Below are positions 41,537-52,307 of a stretch of 64,000 bases of DNA, piece after piece. How positions within the stretch are numbered: position 1 is the stretch's first letter; each line of letters begins with the position of its first letter. The translations under genes and the position numbers were made by a program. Origin of the DNA: Klebsiella africana. GTDB lineage: Bacteria > Pseudomonadota > Gammaproteobacteria > Enterobacterales > Enterobacteriaceae. The stretch lies in the NCBI RefSeq assembly GCF_020526085.1, contig NZ_CP084874.1, forward strand, positions 1,426,001-1,490,000, given 5' to 3'. The notes under the pieces are model-generated. The model saw only the letters and a list, made by a program, of their open reading frames with translations. It did no database searches and had not been told where the DNA came from.

Positions 41537-42622
41537 ATGGCAGGAAATACAATTGGACAACTCTTTCGCGTCACTACCTTCGGCGAATCGCACGGCCTGG
41601 CGCTGGGCTGCATCGTTGACGGTGTGCCGCCGGGCATCCCGCTGACCGAAGCCGACCTGCAGCACGACCTCGATCGTCGTCGCCCGGGCACCTCGCGTTA
41701 CACCACGCAGCGTCGCGAGCCGGATCAGGTCAAAATCCTCTCCGGCGTCTTCGAAGGCGTTACCACCGGGACCAGTATCGGCCTGCTGATTGAGAACACC
41801 GATCAGCGTTCGCAGGATTACGGCGCGATCAAAGATCTGTTCCGTCCGGGCCACGCCGATTACACCTACGAGCAAAAGTATGGTCTGCGCGACTATCGCG
41901 GGGGCGGTCGTTCTTCTGCGCGCGAAACCGCGATGCGCGTGGCGGCCGGGGCGATTGCCAAAAAATTCCTCGCCGCGAAGTTCGGCATTGTCATTCGCGG
42001 TTGCCTGACACAGATGGGTGATATTCCGCTGGCCATCAAAGACTGGGATCAGGTTGAGCAGAATCCCTTCTTCTGCCCGGATCCAGATAAAATTGACGCT
42101 CTCGATGAACTGATGCGCGGCCTGAAAAAAGAGGGAGACTCCATTGGCGCCAAAGTTACCGTTGTCGCCGACGGCGTACCGCCAGGACTCGGCGAGCCGG
42201 TCTTTGACCGCCTTGACGCCGATATCGCCCACGCGCTGATGAGCATCAACGCTGTGAAAGGCGTGGAGATTGGCGACGGCTTTGAAGTGGTGAAGCTGCG
42301 CGGCAGCGAAAACCGCGATGAAATCACCAAAGCCGGGTTCCAGAGCAACCACGCCGGCGGCATTCTTGGCGGCATCAGCAGCGGCCAGCAGATCGTTGCC
42401 AACATCGCGCTGAAGCCTACCTCCAGCATTACCGTTCCCGGTCATACGATTAACCGCTTTGGCGAAGAAGTGGAGATGATCACCAAAGGGCGTCACGATC
42501 CGTGCGTCGGCATTCGCGCCGTACCGATCGCTGAGGCGATGCTGGCGATCGTTCTGATGGATCACTTTATGCGTCAGCGCGCGCAGAATGGCGACGTGAC
42601 GACGACAATTCCACGCTGGTAA
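41537..42622 (+). CDS. aroC: Chorismate synthase AroC
   Basis: FMN-dependent last step of the shikimate pathway, EPSP to chorismate. The 361-residue product has the family signatures [58 protein letters not shown] and [17 protein letters not shown]. The second ATG (41537) was chosen over a GTG one codon earlier; GGAG lies seven bases upstream. mepA follows after 2 bases. Confidence 0.97.
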   Translation: MAGNTIGQLFRVTTFGESHGLALGCIVDGVPPGIPLTEADLQHDLDRRRPGTSRYTTQRREPDQVKILSGVFEGVTTGTSIGLLIENTDQRSQDYGAIKDLFRPGHADYTYEQKYGLRDYRGGGRSSARETAMRVAAGAIAKKFLAAKFGIVIRGCLTQMGDIPLAIKDWDQVEQNPFFCPDPDKIDALDELMRGLKKEGDSIGAKVTVVADGVPPGLGEPVFDRLDADIAHALMSINAVKGVEIGDGFEVVKLRGSENRDEITKAGFQSNHAGGILGGISSGQQIVANIALKPTSSITVPGHTINRFGEEVEMITKGRHDPCVGIRAVPIAEAMLAIVLMDHFMRQRAQNGDVTTTIPRW

Positions 42623-42624
42623 CC

Positions 42625-43449
42625 ATGAAAAACACCGTTATCGCACTGCTCGCGCTGCTGGCCAGCGCCGGTAGCCTGGCCGCCACGCCGTGGCAGAAAA
42701 TAACCCAGCCGATCGGCGGCAGCGCCCAGTCAATCGGTGCCTTTTCCAATGGCTGTATCGTGGGTGCCGAGGCGCTCCCTCTGAGCGCTACCGGCTATCA
42801 GGTGATGCGTACCGATCAGCGTCGTTACTTCGGTCATCCGGATCTGGTGCAGTTTATTCAGCGCCTGAGTAATCAGGTGCACAATAAAGGCATGGGAACC
42901 GTGCTGATTGGCGATATGGGGATGCCGGCGGGCGGGCGCTTTAACGGCGGCCACGCCAGCCACCAGACGGGGCTGGATGTCGATATCTTCCTCCAGCTGC
43001 CGCAAACGCGCTGGACATCGTCTCAGCTGTTGAAGCCGCAGGCGCTGGACCTGGTCGCCAGCGACGGCAAACGCGTGGTACCGTCGCTGTGGAGTCCGCA
43101 AATCAGCCAGCTGATCAAGCTGGCGGCGGAAGATAGCGATGTTACCCGTATTTTCGTCAACCCGGCGATTAAACAGCAGCTGTGCCTGGACGCGGGCAGC
43201 GACCGCCAGTGGCTGCGTAAAGTCCGTCCCTGGTTCCAGCATCGCGCTCATATGCACGTCCGACTGCGCTGCCCGGCGGGGAGCCTCGAGTGCGAAGATC
43301 AAGCACCGCCGCCGCCCGGCGATGGCTGCGGGGCGGAGCTGCAGAGCTGGTTCGAACCTCCTAAACCCGGGTCTACCCCTCCTGTGAAGAAGACGCCGCC
43401 GCCGCTGCCGCCTTCCTGCCAGGCGCTACTGGATGAGCATGTGCTGTAA
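42625..43449 (+). CDS. mepA: Penicillin-insensitive murein endopeptidase MepA
   Basis: Periplasmic LAS-type zinc peptidase that cuts cross-links in peptidoglycan. The 274-residue product has a signal peptide ([20 protein letters not shown]). The zinc site residues are in [15 protein letters not shown] and in [11 protein letters not shown]. Several Cys form the family disulfides, and the C-terminus is Pro-rich. It overlaps the yfcA start by one base. Confidence 0.95.
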   Translation: MKNTVIALLALLASAGSLAATPWQKITQPIGGSAQSIGAFSNGCIVGAEALPLSATGYQVMRTDQRRYFGHPDLVQFIQRLSNQVHNKGMGTVLIGDMGMPAGGRFNGGHASHQTGLDVDIFLQLPQTRWTSSQLLKPQALDLVASDGKRVVPSLWSPQISQLIKLAAEDSDVTRIFVNPAIKQQLCLDAGSDRQWLRKVRPWFQHRAHMHVRLRCPAGSLECEDQAPPPPGDGCGAELQSWFEPPKPGSTPPVKKTPPPLPPSCQALLDEHVL

Positions 43450-44258
43450 TGGATAGTTTTATCGAGTTGTTTGCCGTATCACCGCTGGTGCTGGTGGTAC
43501 TCTTCTTTGTCGCTATTCTGGCCGGTTTTATTGACTCACTGGCGGGGGGCGGGGGCTTATTGACTGTCCCTGCGCTGATGGCGGCCGGCATGCCGCCAGC
43601 CCAGGCGCTGGCGACCAATAAGCTGCAGGCCTGTGGCGGTTCGCTATCGGCGACCCTCTATTTTGTCCGCCGCAAGGTGGTTAATCTGGCCGATCAGAAG
43701 CTGAATATTCTGATGACCTTTATCGGCTCAACCGCCGGCGCGCTGCTGGTGCAGCACGTGCAGTCTGATATTCTGAAGCAGATCCTGCCGTTGCTGGTGA
43801 TCGGTATTGGCCTCTATTTCCTGCTAATGCCGAAACTGGGCGAAGCCGACCGGCAGCGTCGGCTTTACGGTCTGCCGTTTGCGCTGGTCGCTGGCGGCAG
43901 CGTAGGGTTTTACGATGGCTTTTTCGGCCCCGGCGCCGGTTCGTTTTACGCCCTGGCTTTTGTCACTCTGGCCGGGTTTAACCTTGCCAAGTCGACGGCC
44001 CATGCCAAGCTGCTGAACGCCACCTCAAACGTCGGCGGCCTGCTGCTGTTTATCATCGGCGGAAAGGTTATCTGGGCCACCGGCTTTGTGATGATGGCCG
44101 GCCAGTTTATTGGCGCCCGCGCCGGGTCCCGGCTGGTGCTGAGTAAAGGGCAGTCGCTGATCCGGCCGATGATCGTTATCGTCTCGGCGGTGATGAGCGC
44201 GAAACTTCTTTACGACAGCCACGGGGCTGAGATTTTGCAGTGGTTGGGAATTCATTAA
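43449..44258 (+). CDS. yfcA: TSUP-family membrane protein YfcA
   Basis: A 269-residue inner-membrane protein of the TauE/SafE family, with about eight helices in two repeats. It has GFIDSLAGGGGLLTVPALM and the matching second repeat GFYDGFFGPGAGSFYALAFV. Family members move sulfonates or related anions; the substrate here is unknown. It is coupled by one-base overlaps to mepA before and epmC after. Confidence 0.93.
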   Translation: MDSFIELFAVSPLVLVVLFFVAILAGFIDSLAGGGGLLTVPALMAAGMPPAQALATNKLQACGGSLSATLYFVRRKVVNLADQKLNILMTFIGSTAGALLVQHVQSDILKQILPLLVIGIGLYFLLMPKLGEADRQRRLYGLPFALVAGGSVGFYDGFFGPGAGSFYALAFVTLAGFNLAKSTAHAKLLNATSNVGGLLLFIIGGKVIWATGFVMMAGQFIGARAGSRLVLSKGQSLIRPMIVIVSAVMSAKLLYDSHGAEILQWLGIH

Positions 44259-44806
44259 TGCAACAGCAACACCATTATCAGCAGCTGATTGACCTCTTCG
44301 ACAGCTGCTTTGCCGACGATTTTAATACCCGCCTGATTAAAGGCGACGATGAGCCGATCTACCTTCCGGCTGACGATGAAACGCCCTATCACCGTATCGT
44401 GTTTGCGCACGGATTTTTTGCCAGCGCCCTGCACGAGATCTCTCACTGGTGTGTCGCCGGCAAGGCGCGTCGCCAACAAGTAGATTTTGGCTACTGGTAC
44501 TGCCCGGACGGCCGCGATGCGATGACCCAAAGCCAGTTTGAGGACGTCGAGGTGAAACCGCAGGCCTTTGAGTGGCTGTTCTGCGTGGCGGCGGGATTTC
44601 CGTTTAACGTCAGCTGTGACAATCTGGAAGGGGACGTTGAGCCCGATCGCATTGCCTTCCAGCGCCGGGTGCATGCTCAGGTGATGAGCTTGCTTGAGCA
44701 AGGGATCCCCGAACGTCCGGCGCGCTTTATTCGCGCATTACAACACTATTATCAAACGCCGCCATTGACGGCAGAACACTTTCCGTGGCCGGAAGACCTG
44801 CACTAA
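44258..44806 (+). CDS. epmC: EF-P hydroxylase EpmC
   Basis: Hydroxylates the lysylated Lys of elongation factor P. The 182-residue product has the metal-binding [14 protein letters not shown] and the conserved [12 protein letters not shown]. The ATG that overlaps the yfcA stop (TAATG) gives the family N-terminus [15 protein letters not shown], epmA and epmB are elsewhere in the genome, as in E. coli. Confidence 0.94.
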   Translation: MQQQHHYQQLIDLFDSCFADDFNTRLIKGDDEPIYLPADDETPYHRIVFAHGFFASALHEISHWCVAGKARRQQVDFGYWYCPDGRDAMTQSQFEDVEVKPQAFEWLFCVAAGFPFNVSCDNLEGDVEPDRIAFQRRVHAQVMSLLEQGIPERPARFIRALQHYYQTPPLTAEHFPWPEDLH

Positions 44807-44837
44807 GGCCACACATTACATGACAAGAGGTAAGATG

Positions 44838-45119
44838 ATGATCGCGGAGTTTGAATCACGCATTCTGGCGCTGATTGACAACATGGTAGACCACGCCAGT
44901 GATGATGAACTGTTTGCCGGCGGTTATCTGCGCGGCCACCTGACGCTGGCAGTGGCTGAGCTGGAAGGTGAGGGCGAGCATTCTGCTGAAGCGGTAAACA
45001 GCAAAGTCAGCCAGAGCCTGGAGAAGGCCATCAGCGCTGGCGAACTGTCGCCGCCGGACCAAATTCTGGTGCAGGGAATGTGGCATAACCTGTATCAACA
45101 GGCTAAAAATCCGGCCTGA
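44838..45119 (+). CDS. yfcL: YfcL family protein
   Basis: A 93-residue acidic protein of unknown function, matching E. coli YfcL ([20 protein letters not shown]). It is mostly helical by sequence, with no signal or membrane segment. Of three nearby Met codons I took the one that gives the family start; AGAGG lies upstream. It is probably the last gene of the prmB-aroC-mepA-yfcA-epmC run. Confidence 0.9.
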   Translation: MIAEFESRILALIDNMVDHASDDELFAGGYLRGHLTLAVAELEGEGEHSAEAVNSKVSQSLEKAISAGELSPPDQILVQGMWHNLYQQAKNPA

Positions 45120-45127
45120 GCCATATT

Positions 45128-45162
45128 GTAGCCCGGGTCAGGCGTCAGCCGTACCCGGGAAA
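45128..45162. repeat. REP-like palindrome between yfcL and mnmC
   Basis: GTAGCCCGGGT and its inverse ACCCGGG enclose a GC-rich loop containing CAGGCG. It resembles the copy at 10304-10344 and lies, like it, between convergent genes. Confidence 0.6.
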
Positions 45163-45180
45163 TTGCCTGCCCTCACGGTT

Positions 45181-47169
45181 TTATTTCACTGCTTTTCCCT
45201 TCAGCAGTTTTCTCACCCATAGCCGATTCGGATTCAGCGCTGCCAGGGTGTCGCCATCCAGCGGCAGCGGCTCCGCGCTCATTTGCGCCGCCAGTAGCTC
45301 CGCGCTTAACGGCGCGGTGCAAAGTCCGCGCGACCCGAGCGCGCCAAGCACAAACAGGTTGTGACAGACAGGTGCACTGCCGGCAGTATCCAACTGTTCG
45401 TGGAGGCTGGCGTATTGCGTCAATGTTGCCTCATAGTCCGGCACATTGCCGACCATCGGCAGATGATCGCGGGTGGCGCAGCGCACGCCGCAGCGGGCGG
45501 CATTGGCGCTGATATCCACGTCCTGCGGCCACTCCGCGCCCGGGAAGCAGTCGATCAGCCGTTGCCGGTTGTGCTGCTGATCTTCTTCGCTGAAGGTGGT
45601 GTCGGTTTTGCCGCGATGGTAGCTGGCGCCAATGCAGTGCTGCTGATTTTGCGGATTCTGTGGCGTCAGGTAGCCGTCGTAGCACAGCACCTGGCGCAGG
45701 GCGGAAAGCCGCGGGGTGGTGGGAATATGACTGACCTGGCCGCCAACCGGATAGACCGGCAATTGGGCAGTTTGCGCAAAATCAGTAATGCGGTGGCCGT
45801 TGGCCAGCACCACCGCCTGATGATAGCGCTGCTGATTGAGCAGCCAGCCATCGCCCTCCGGGCTGAGCGTTTCGACGGGATAACCATAGTGCACGTGCAG
45901 TCCGCGGGTTGCCGCCAGTGCCAGCAGCTCGGCGGTGAGCTGCTGCGGGCACAGCCAGCCGCCGGCCGGATAGGTGATGCCGTCGCAGCCGGTATCGACG
46001 CCGGTCAGCTCGGCAACCTGTTCCGCCGTCACCGCGCAAGCGATGTCCGGGGGTAAATTCAGCGCCAGCATCTGGGCGATTTTATGCGCGCTTTTCTCAT
46101 CCCAGCCGAGCTGGGTGACACCGCACCATTGGTGATCGAACATCACCGGCAGCGCGTCATACATTCGGCGGGCGAAGGTAAAGGCGGCCGGGAAAAAGCG
46201 CGCCAGCGCCGGATCGTGCTGGCTTAATAGCGGATACAGTGCGCCCTGGCGATTGCCGGAGGCGCCCTGCGCTGGAGCCTCATCGGCGCAGTAAAGGGTC
46301 ACCTGCCAGCCGCGGCGCAGCAGCGCGAGGGAGAGCAGGGCGCTGGCGATCCCGCCGCCGATGATGGCTGCCTCGCGGGCATCGCTGCTACTGCGAGCGA
46401 ACCAGGGCGCGCGCGCAGGAAAGCTCAGCGTTTGTGCCATCTCGCCGGTCAGCATCTCCCGCTTGCGGCCGAAGCCTTTGCTTTTACGCATGGTAAAGCC
46501 GGCCTCCTGCAGGCCGCGGCGGACAAAGCCGGCGGAGGTAAAGGTGGCCAGCGTCCCGCCGGGCCGCGCCAGACGCGCCATGGCGTTGAACAAATCCTGG
46601 GTCCACATGTCGGGATTTTTCGCCGGGGCAAAGCCGTCAAGAAACCAGGCGTCCACCTGCTGATTCAGCGAATCATCCAGCTCCCTGGTCAGCTCATTGA
46701 TATCGCCAAACCACAGATCGAGCGTCACCCGCCCGCCGTCGAGCAGCAGACGATGGCATCCGCCGAAGGCCGACGGCCATTGCGCCTGTAGCTGCTGCGC
46801 CCACGGGGCCAGTTCTGGCCAGCGCTGGTGCGCCAGGCGGAGATCCTCAGCCTTCAGCGGATATTTTTCAAAACTGATGAAATGTAACCTTTGCAAGGTA
46901 ACGTCCGGGTTATCACGAACAAAAACGTCAAACGCCTGCCAGAGGGTGAGGAAATTGAGCCCGGTGCCGAAGCCGCTTTCCGCGACGATCATCAGCGGGC
47001 GAGGGTGGCTGGGGAAGCGCTCCGGCAGGCGATTTCCGCCGAGAAAAACGTAGCGAGTCTCTTCCAGACCGTTGTCATTGGAAAAGTAAACATCGTCGAA
47101 ATCTCGGGAAACAGGTGTACCCTCAGCGTTGAATTCCAGGTTGGCGGGTTGTATGGCGTTTTGTTTCAC
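45181..47169 (-). CDS. mnmC: Bifunctional tRNA wobble-uridine enzyme MnmC
   Basis: Completes mnm5s2U34 in tRNA. The C-terminal FAD domain ([20 protein letters not shown]) demodifies the cmnm5 group, and the N-terminal SAM domain ([31 protein letters not shown]) methylates it. The 662-residue product is close to the 668 of E. coli. It starts with GTG (47169), giving the family N-terminus [13 protein letters not shown]; the frame is open 41 codons further but that part overlaps the fabB promoter. It is divergent from fabB. Confidence 0.94.
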   Translation of the reverse strand: MKQNAIQPANLEFNAEGTPVSRDFDDVYFSNDNGLEETRYVFLGGNRLPERFPSHPRPLMIVAESGFGTGLNFLTLWQAFDVFVRDNPDVTLQRLHFISFEKYPLKAEDLRLAHQRWPELAPWAQQLQAQWPSAFGGCHRLLLDGGRVTLDLWFGDINELTRELDDSLNQQVDAWFLDGFAPAKNPDMWTQDLFNAMARLARPGGTLATFTSAGFVRRGLQEAGFTMRKSKGFGRKREMLTGEMAQTLSFPARAPWFARSSSDAREAAIIGGGIASALLSLALLRRGWQVTLYCADEAPAQGASGNRQGALYPLLSQHDPALARFFPAAFTFARRMYDALPVMFDHQWCGVTQLGWDEKSAHKIAQMLALNLPPDIACAVTAEQVAELTGVDTGCDGITYPAGGWLCPQQLTAELLALAATRGLHVHYGYPVETLSPEGDGWLLNQQRYHQAVVLANGHRITDFAQTAQLPVYPVGGQVSHIPTTPRLSALRQVLCYDGYLTPQNPQNQQHCIGASYHRGKTDTTFSEEDQQHNRQRLIDCFPGAEWPQDVDISANAARCGVRCATRDHLPMVGNVPDYEATLTQYASLHEQLDTAGSAPVCHNLFVLGALGSRGLCTAPLSAELLAAQMSAEPLPLDGDTLAALNPNRLWVRKLLKGKAVK

Positions 47170-47245
47170 GTAAGTTACTCGAATCACAAGGCGTAGCACG
47201 ATCTTAACGATGTGTGCCTGAGGGCGCAAATTTATACACAAAATG

Positions 47246-47262
47246 TCTGATCGGACTTGTTC
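47246..47262 (+). promoter_or_regulatory. FadR-like activator site upstream of fabB
   Basis: TCTGATCGGACTTGTTC follows the FadR consensus CTGGTCNGACNTGTT. It lies next to the FabR palindrome, as in E. coli, where FadR activates fabB. Confidence 0.75.
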
Positions 47263-47280
47263 GGCGTACAAGTGTACGCT
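47263..47280 (+). promoter_or_regulatory. FabR operator upstream of fabB
   Basis: GGCGTACAAGTGTACGCT is a near-perfect palindrome that matches the FabR site of fabB and fabA. FabR should repress when unsaturated acyl-thioesters are plentiful. Confidence 0.8.
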
Positions 47281-47327
47281 ATTGTGCGACACGAAACTTA
47301 AAATAGTGCGACTTACAGAGGTATTTA

Positions 47328-48548
47328 ATGAAACGTGCAGTGATTACTGGCTTGGGCATCGTTTCCAGCATCGGTAATAACCAGCAGGAAGTCCTGGCAT
47401 CTCTGCGTGAAGGACGTTCAGGGATCACTTTCTCTCAGGAGCTTAAAGATTCAGGGATGCGCAGCCACGTATGGGGCAACGTCAAACTGGATACCACTGG
47501 CCTCATTGACCGCAAAGTAGTGCGCTTTATGAGCGACGCCTCCATCTATGCTTACCTGTCCATGGAACAGGCCGTTGCCGACGCAGGCCTGGCGCCGGAA
47601 GCATATCAGAATAACCCGCGTGTCGGCCTGATCGCAGGCTCCGGCGGCGGTTCCCCGAAATTCCAGGTCTTCGGCGCCGATGCCATGCGTAGCCCGCGTG
47701 GTCTGAAAGCCGTGGGCCCGTATGTGGTCACCAAAGCGATGGCTTCTGGCGTTTCCGCCTGCCTCGCTACGCCGTTCAAAATTCACGGCGTTAACTACTC
47801 CATCAGCTCGGCCTGCGCCACTTCCGCCCACTGTATTGGTAACGCGGTAGAGCAGATCCAGCTGGGCAAACAGGACATCGTCTTTGCCGGCGGCGGCGAA
47901 GAGCTGTGCTGGGAAATGGCCTGCGAATTCGACGCCATGGGCGCGCTGTCCACTAAATACAACGACACCCCGGAAAAAGCGTCCCGTACCTATGACGCTA
48001 ACCGTGACGGCTTCGTTATCGCCGGCGGCGGCGGTATGGTCGTGGTGGAAGAGCTGGAACACGCCCTGGCGCGTGGCGCACATATCTATGCCGAAATCGT
48101 CGGCTATGGCGCAACCTCCGATGGCGCAGACATGGTAGCCCCGTCTGGTGAAGGCGCAGTGCGCTGCATGCAGATGGCGATGCACGGCGTTGATACGCCG
48201 ATCGACTACCTGAACTCCCACGGTACGTCCACTCCGGTCGGCGACGTGAAAGAGCTGGGCGCCATCCGCGAAGTATTTGGCGACAACAGCCCGGCTATCT
48301 CGGCAACCAAAGCGATGACCGGCCACTCGCTGGGCGCGGCGGGCGTACAGGAAGCCATCTACTCTCTGCTGATGCTGGAGCACGGCTTTATCGCGCCGAG
48401 CATCAACGTTGAAGAGCTGGACGAGCAGGCTGCCGGCCTGAACATCGTCACCAAACCGACTGACGCTAAGCTGACCACCGTAATGTCTAACAGCTTCGGC
48501 TTCGGTGGCACCAACGCCACGCTGGTGATGCGTAAATACAACGCTTAA
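47328..48548 (+). CDS. fabB: 3-oxoacyl-ACP synthase I FabB
   Basis: Condensing enzyme needed for unsaturated fatty acid elongation. The 406-residue product matches E. coli FabB. The nucleophilic Cys is in [15 protein letters not shown], and the two catalytic His are in [13 protein letters not shown] and [11 protein letters not shown]. It is a single gene with FadR and FabR sites upstream and a strong terminator downstream. Confidence 0.98.
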   Translation: MKRAVITGLGIVSSIGNNQQEVLASLREGRSGITFSQELKDSGMRSHVWGNVKLDTTGLIDRKVVRFMSDASIYAYLSMEQAVADAGLAPEAYQNNPRVGLIAGSGGGSPKFQVFGADAMRSPRGLKAVGPYVVTKAMASGVSACLATPFKIHGVNYSISSACATSAHCIGNAVEQIQLGKQDIVFAGGGEELCWEMACEFDAMGALSTKYNDTPEKASRTYDANRDGFVIAGGGGMVVVEELEHALARGAHIYAEIVGYGATSDGADMVAPSGEGAVRCMQMAMHGVDTPIDYLNSHGTSTPVGDVKELGAIREVFGDNSPAISATKAMTGHSLGAAGVQEAIYSLLMLEHGFIAPSINVEELDEQAAGLNIVTKPTDAKLTTVMSNSFGFGGTNATLVMRKYNA

Positions 48549-48566
48549 CCAGCACGCGATGCGCAG

Positions 48567-48593
48567 AGGGGAGCCTATGGCTCCCCTTTTTTG
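48567..48593 (+). terminator. Terminator of fabB
   Basis: A stem AGGGGAGCC/GGCTCCCCT with a three-base loop is followed by TTTTTTG. Confidence 0.92.
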
Positions 48594-48757
48594 TCATCTT
48601 GACAGGTTAAGGGCCTGCAGGCACACTGCTGGCGTATCCATTAGTCTCTCCACTAATGCGTAAGCGTTTAACGTCAACCAACGCGCCTTAACCCTGATAA
48701 TCAGGTGGAGGGGGCGTGTCGCTTTGCTCGCCTTACTCTGCGAATCTGGAGTAATGC

Positions 48758-49933
48758 ATGTCCGCAGTTACTGAAACAACATCCCATTCATCGGCGAATT
48801 TTTCGCTCTTCCGTATTACGTTTGCCGTCTTTTTGACCTATATGACCGTCGGTTTGCCGCTGCCGGTGATCCCGCTGTTTGTCCATCAGGAGCTGGGATT
48901 TGGCAACACTGTGGTCGGCGTGGCGGTAGGGATCCAGTTCCTCGCCACCGTTCTGACCCGGGGGTACGCCGGGCGCCTGGCAGACCAGTACGGCGCCAAA
49001 CGCTCCGTCCTGCAAGGGATGCTGGCCTGTGCTCTGGCCGGCGCGGCATGGCTGGCCGCTGCGCTGCTGCCGTTACCAGTGCTCGCCAGGCTTGGTCTGC
49101 TGCTGCTGGGCCGCCTGATCCTTGGGTTTGGCGAAAGCCAGCTACTGACCGGTAATCTGAGCTGGGGGTTGGGCCTGGTGGGGCCGGCTCGCTCCGGTAA
49201 AGTGATGTCATGGAACGGCATGGCGATGTACGGCTCGCTGGCGGTGGGCGCTCCGCTGGGATTATTGATCTATAGCCATTTTGGCGTGGCGGTGCTGGCC
49301 TGCGTCACCATGGGACTACCGTTCGTCGCCTGGCTTATTAACGGTACCGTGCGCAAAGTGGCGGCCCACGGAGGCGAGCGGCCTTCACTCTGGAGCGTCA
49401 TCGGCATGATCTGGCGGCCGGGTATTGGCCTGGGTCTGCAAGGCGTCGGCTTTGCGGTGATCGGCACCTTCGTCTCCCTCTATTTCGCCAGTCATAACTG
49501 GCCAATGGCCGGCTTTACCCTGACGGCGTTTGGTGGTGCTTTTGTGCTGATGCGGGTGCTGTTCGGCTGGATGCCGGATCGGTTTGGCGGCGTTAAGGTG
49601 GCGATGGTCTCGCTGCTGATAGAGGCGGTTGGTCTGACGCTGCTGGGGCTGGCGCCGAGCGCCTGGGTGGCGCTGGCCGGCGCGGCCCTGACCGGGTGTG
49701 GCTGCTCCCTGATTTTCCCGTCGCTTGGCGTTGAGGTGGTGAAGCGCGTCCCGGCGCAGGTGCGCGGTACCGCGCTCGGCGGCTATGCAGCCTTTCAGGA
49801 TATCTCCTATGGCCTGACCGGGCCGCTGACCGGCCTGCTGGCAACCTCGCTGGGCTACTCGTCGGTGTTCCTTGCCGGCGCCCTCTGCGCGGCGCTGGGG
49901 ATCCTCGTCACCCTCGTCTCTTTTCGCCGCTAG
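48758..49933 (+). CDS. yfcJ: MFS transporter YfcJ
   Basis: A 391-residue major facilitator of the inner membrane with about twelve helices. It shows the MFS loop [43 protein letters not shown] in the second half, and [15 protein letters not shown]. It matches E. coli YfcJ; related members have been linked to drug or sugar export, but the substrate is not known. It is convergent with flk. Confidence 0.9.
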   Translation: MSAVTETTSHSSANFSLFRITFAVFLTYMTVGLPLPVIPLFVHQELGFGNTVVGVAVGIQFLATVLTRGYAGRLADQYGAKRSVLQGMLACALAGAAWLAAALLPLPVLARLGLLLLGRLILGFGESQLLTGNLSWGLGLVGPARSGKVMSWNGMAMYGSLAVGAPLGLLIYSHFGVAVLACVTMGLPFVAWLINGTVRKVAAHGGERPSLWSVIGMIWRPGIGLGLQGVGFAVIGTFVSLYFASHNWPMAGFTLTAFGGAFVLMRVLFGWMPDRFGGVKVAMVSLLIEAVGLTLLGLAPSAWVALAGAALTGCGCSLIFPSLGVEVVKRVPAQVRGTALGGYAAFQDISYGLTGPLTGLLATSLGYSSVFLAGALCAALGILVTLVSFRR

Positions 49934-50019
49934 GTTAGTGTCCGGCCAGAAATCGCTGTAGTAAACATCGCGGCGTTTGGCATGAAAGGGAGCCGTGAAC
50001 GCCGCCTGTGGCTGCTGGG

Positions 50020-50997
50020 TTACAGCAGGAGCCACAGCACAAGAAGCAGGACGACTGCGCCCAGCGCCAGCTGCCATGGCTTAGCGCTCCACGTCCGCTT
50101 CGCCATCGGCTCCTCCTGCGGGATGGCCAGCGTCTCCTGGGCGCGGGCCACCCGCAGCACAAACACCTTGTTTAACAGCGCCAGGATCTGCGCCGGACTC
50201 AGCGTGGTCTGCGGCGTGATCTGCCAGTTGCGACTGGCAAAGTCGACAATCTTTTGCCACTCCGCGGCTTCCAGCGGCTGCTTGAGCGCCCCCTGCAGCG
50301 AGGTGAGCGTGGGCGCGCTTTGCGCACTCAGCGTCTGCCGCGCCTGCAGCCAGTACGAAAGCGGCAGGAAGTGTGTCGCCGGGATCAGCTCCCCGGACTT
50401 GACGCCGCAAAGCTCCAGCATGGACTGCCAAATCAGTTTGCTTGGTTCGCCGGTGGCGGCCGCCAGTTTAGTCACCAGCTGATTGAGCGTATTATGCTCG
50501 GCTGGCAACAGCGGGCGCAGGGTTGGCGGGCGCTGCTGCGGCTGCGGGATCGACAGCTGACCGCGCTGCAGCAGATGCAGAATATTCTCCAGTTGCGGCT
50601 GGCTGAGTGCGTGCAGCGCGGTTTGCCCATAATGCTGACGAATATAATCACTCACCGCCTGGCGGTTATTGCCCTGGCCAAGCAGATCGCTGAGCTGCGC
50701 CAGCGTCTGGCGGTGATGATGATTGTCCTGAGCCGTGGCTAAACGCTGATTGAGACTCGCCTCGGCGGCGTTGAAATGGCGGGCCAGCAGGGGCGTGTCG
50801 CCTTTCAGGCCGAGGTCATGTTTGACGCAGGCCCACACTTCCGCATTCTGCTGCGAGGTCAGCGCCACCAGGCGCGTGATCAGTCGCTCCAGGACGGTGC
50901 GTTGCTGCATGGAAAGCGAAGGTTCGCCGGTGGCGGCAGTGCCTGATGGACCTCGCCCCGGAGGACGGTCTGGCATATCTGCAAGGGGGTGCGTCAT
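50020..50997 (-). CDS. flk: Flagellar regulator homologue Flk
   Basis: A 325-residue protein with a Pro/Gly-rich N-terminus, a long soluble region (LPAEHNTLNQLVTKLAAATGEPSKLIWQSMLELCGV is highly conserved with E. coli Flk) and one C-terminal membrane helix (LALGAVVLLLVLWLLL). In Salmonella and E. coli, Flk acts in flagellar export control. Klebsiella is normally non-motile, so the gene here may have another role. The C-terminal third is more diverged. It is divergent from pdxB. Confidence 0.88.
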   Translation of the reverse strand: MTHPLADMPDRPPGRGPSGTAATGEPSLSMQQRTVLERLITRLVALTSQQNAEVWACVKHDLGLKGDTPLLARHFNAAEASLNQRLATAQDNHHHRQTLAQLSDLLGQGNNRQAVSDYIRQHYGQTALHALSQPQLENILHLLQRGQLSIPQPQQRPPTLRPLLPAEHNTLNQLVTKLAAATGEPSKLIWQSMLELCGVKSGELIPATHFLPLSYWLQARQTLSAQSAPTLTSLQGALKQPLEAAEWQKIVDFASRNWQITPQTTLSPAQILALLNKVFVLRVARAQETLAIPQEEPMAKRTWSAKPWQLALGAVVLLLVLWLLL

Positions 50998-51107
50998 GAT
51001 TCATCCTTTCGATATCGCGGTGCTGGAACCAGGTGATGAGTATGCCTGGCGGCCAGATTATGGCACACTTCCCCGGTTAACTCTCGTTCTCAGACAGGTA
51101 CTGAACT

Positions 51108-52244
51108 GTGAAAATCCTCGTTGATGAAAATATGCCCTATGCCCGCGAGCTTTTTAGCCGCTTAGGCGATGTGCAGGCGATCCCGGGCCGCCCGGTTCCG
51201 GCCGATGCCCTGACCGATGCGGATGCTTTAATGGTGCGCTCGGTCACCCGGGTCAATGAAGCATTACTCGCCGGTAAGGCCATCAAGTTTGTCGGCACGG
51301 CGACTGCAGGCACCGATCACGTCGATCAGCCGTGGCTGCAGCAGGCGGGGATTGGTTTCTCCGCGGCGCCTGGCTGCAACGCCATTGCGGTAGTGGAGTA
51401 CGTCTTTTCGTCGCTGCTGATGCTGGCTGAACGTGACGGCTTTGCGCTGCGCGATCGCACCGTTGGGATCGTCGGCGTCGGCAACGTCGGCGGGCGGCTG
51501 CAAAAGCGCCTGGAAGCATTGGGGATCAAAACTCTGCTCTGCGACCCACCGCGCGCCGATCGCGGTGACGAAGGCGACTTCCGATCCCTGGAGGCTTTGG
51601 TCCAGGAAGCCGATGTCATCACCTTCCATACGCCGTTATATAAAGAAGGGCAATATAAAACCCTGCATCTGGCGGATGAGGCGCTGATTAGCCGCCTGAA
51701 GCCTGGAACAATTTTGATTAACGCCTGCCGCGGGCCGGTGGTCGATAACGCCGCACTGCTGAAGCGGCTGGAAGCTGGTCAGCCCCTGAGCGTGGTATTG
51801 GACGTCTGGGAGCCGGAGCCGGATCTTAACGTTGAGCTTCTCAAGCGAGTGGATATCGGTACTGCGCATATCGCCGGCTACACCCTTGAAGGGAAAGCGC
51901 GCGGGACGACGCAGGTCTTTGAAGCCTATAGCGCCTTTATTGGTCATCCGCAGCAGGTGGCGCTGGATACCCTGCTGCCGGCCCCGGAGTTTGGCCGCAT
52001 CACCCTGCATGGGCCGCTCGATCAGCCGACGCTGAAAAGACTGGTCCATTTGGTGTATGATGTGCGCCGCGATGATGCGCCGCTGCGAAAGGTAGCGGGC
52101 GTCGCCGGTGAATTCGACAAGCTGCGCAAAAATTACCAGGAACGCCGCGAATGGTCTTCGCTGTACGTGCAGTGCAGCGATGAGCAGGCGGCGACGCTGT
52201 TGCGCCAGCTCGGTTTTAACGCTGTGCATCATCCTGTTCGTTAA
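51108..52244 (+). CDS. pdxB: Erythronate-4-phosphate dehydrogenase PdxB
   Basis: NAD-dependent second step of pyridoxal 5'-phosphate synthesis. The 378-residue product has the NAD loop [21 protein letters not shown]. The D-2-hydroxyacid dehydrogenase catalytic residues are Arg in [11 protein letters not shown], Glu in [10 protein letters not shown] and His in [12 protein letters not shown]. It starts with GTG, as in E. coli. The last ~100 residues are the PdxB-specific dimerisation domain. Confidence 0.96.
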   Translation: MKILVDENMPYARELFSRLGDVQAIPGRPVPADALTDADALMVRSVTRVNEALLAGKAIKFVGTATAGTDHVDQPWLQQAGIGFSAAPGCNAIAVVEYVFSSLLMLAERDGFALRDRTVGIVGVGNVGGRLQKRLEALGIKTLLCDPPRADRGDEGDFRSLEALVQEADVITFHTPLYKEGQYKTLHLADEALISRLKPGTILINACRGPVVDNAALLKRLEAGQPLSVVLDVWEPEPDLNVELLKRVDIGTAHIAGYTLEGKARGTTQVFEAYSAFIGHPQQVALDTLLPAPEFGRITLHGPLDQPTLKRLVHLVYDVRRDDAPLRKVAGVAGEFDKLRKNYQERREWSSLYVQCSDEQAATLLRQLGFNAVHHPVR

Positions 52245-52257
52245 TGTCTTCTTAATG

Positions 52258-52283
52258 CCCCTGCCGGATACTCCGGCAGGGCC
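52258..52283 (+). terminator. Hairpin between pdxB and usg
   Basis: A nine-base-pair stem CCCTGCCGG/CCGGCAGGG with a short loop is followed by a modest T-containing stretch. It may partly separate pdxB from the usg-truA-dedA run. Confidence 0.6.
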
Positions 52284-52307
52284 GCTTTATTTCTGGAGTA
52301 AACCACC

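Noticed and set aside
41453..42565. 370-codon open frame antisense to aroC
   Set aside because: aroC is certain; the antisense product has no domain and no ribosome site.
47451..48383. 310-codon open frame antisense to fabB
   Set aside because: It mirrors a highly expressed, GC-rich gene and is a shadow of it.
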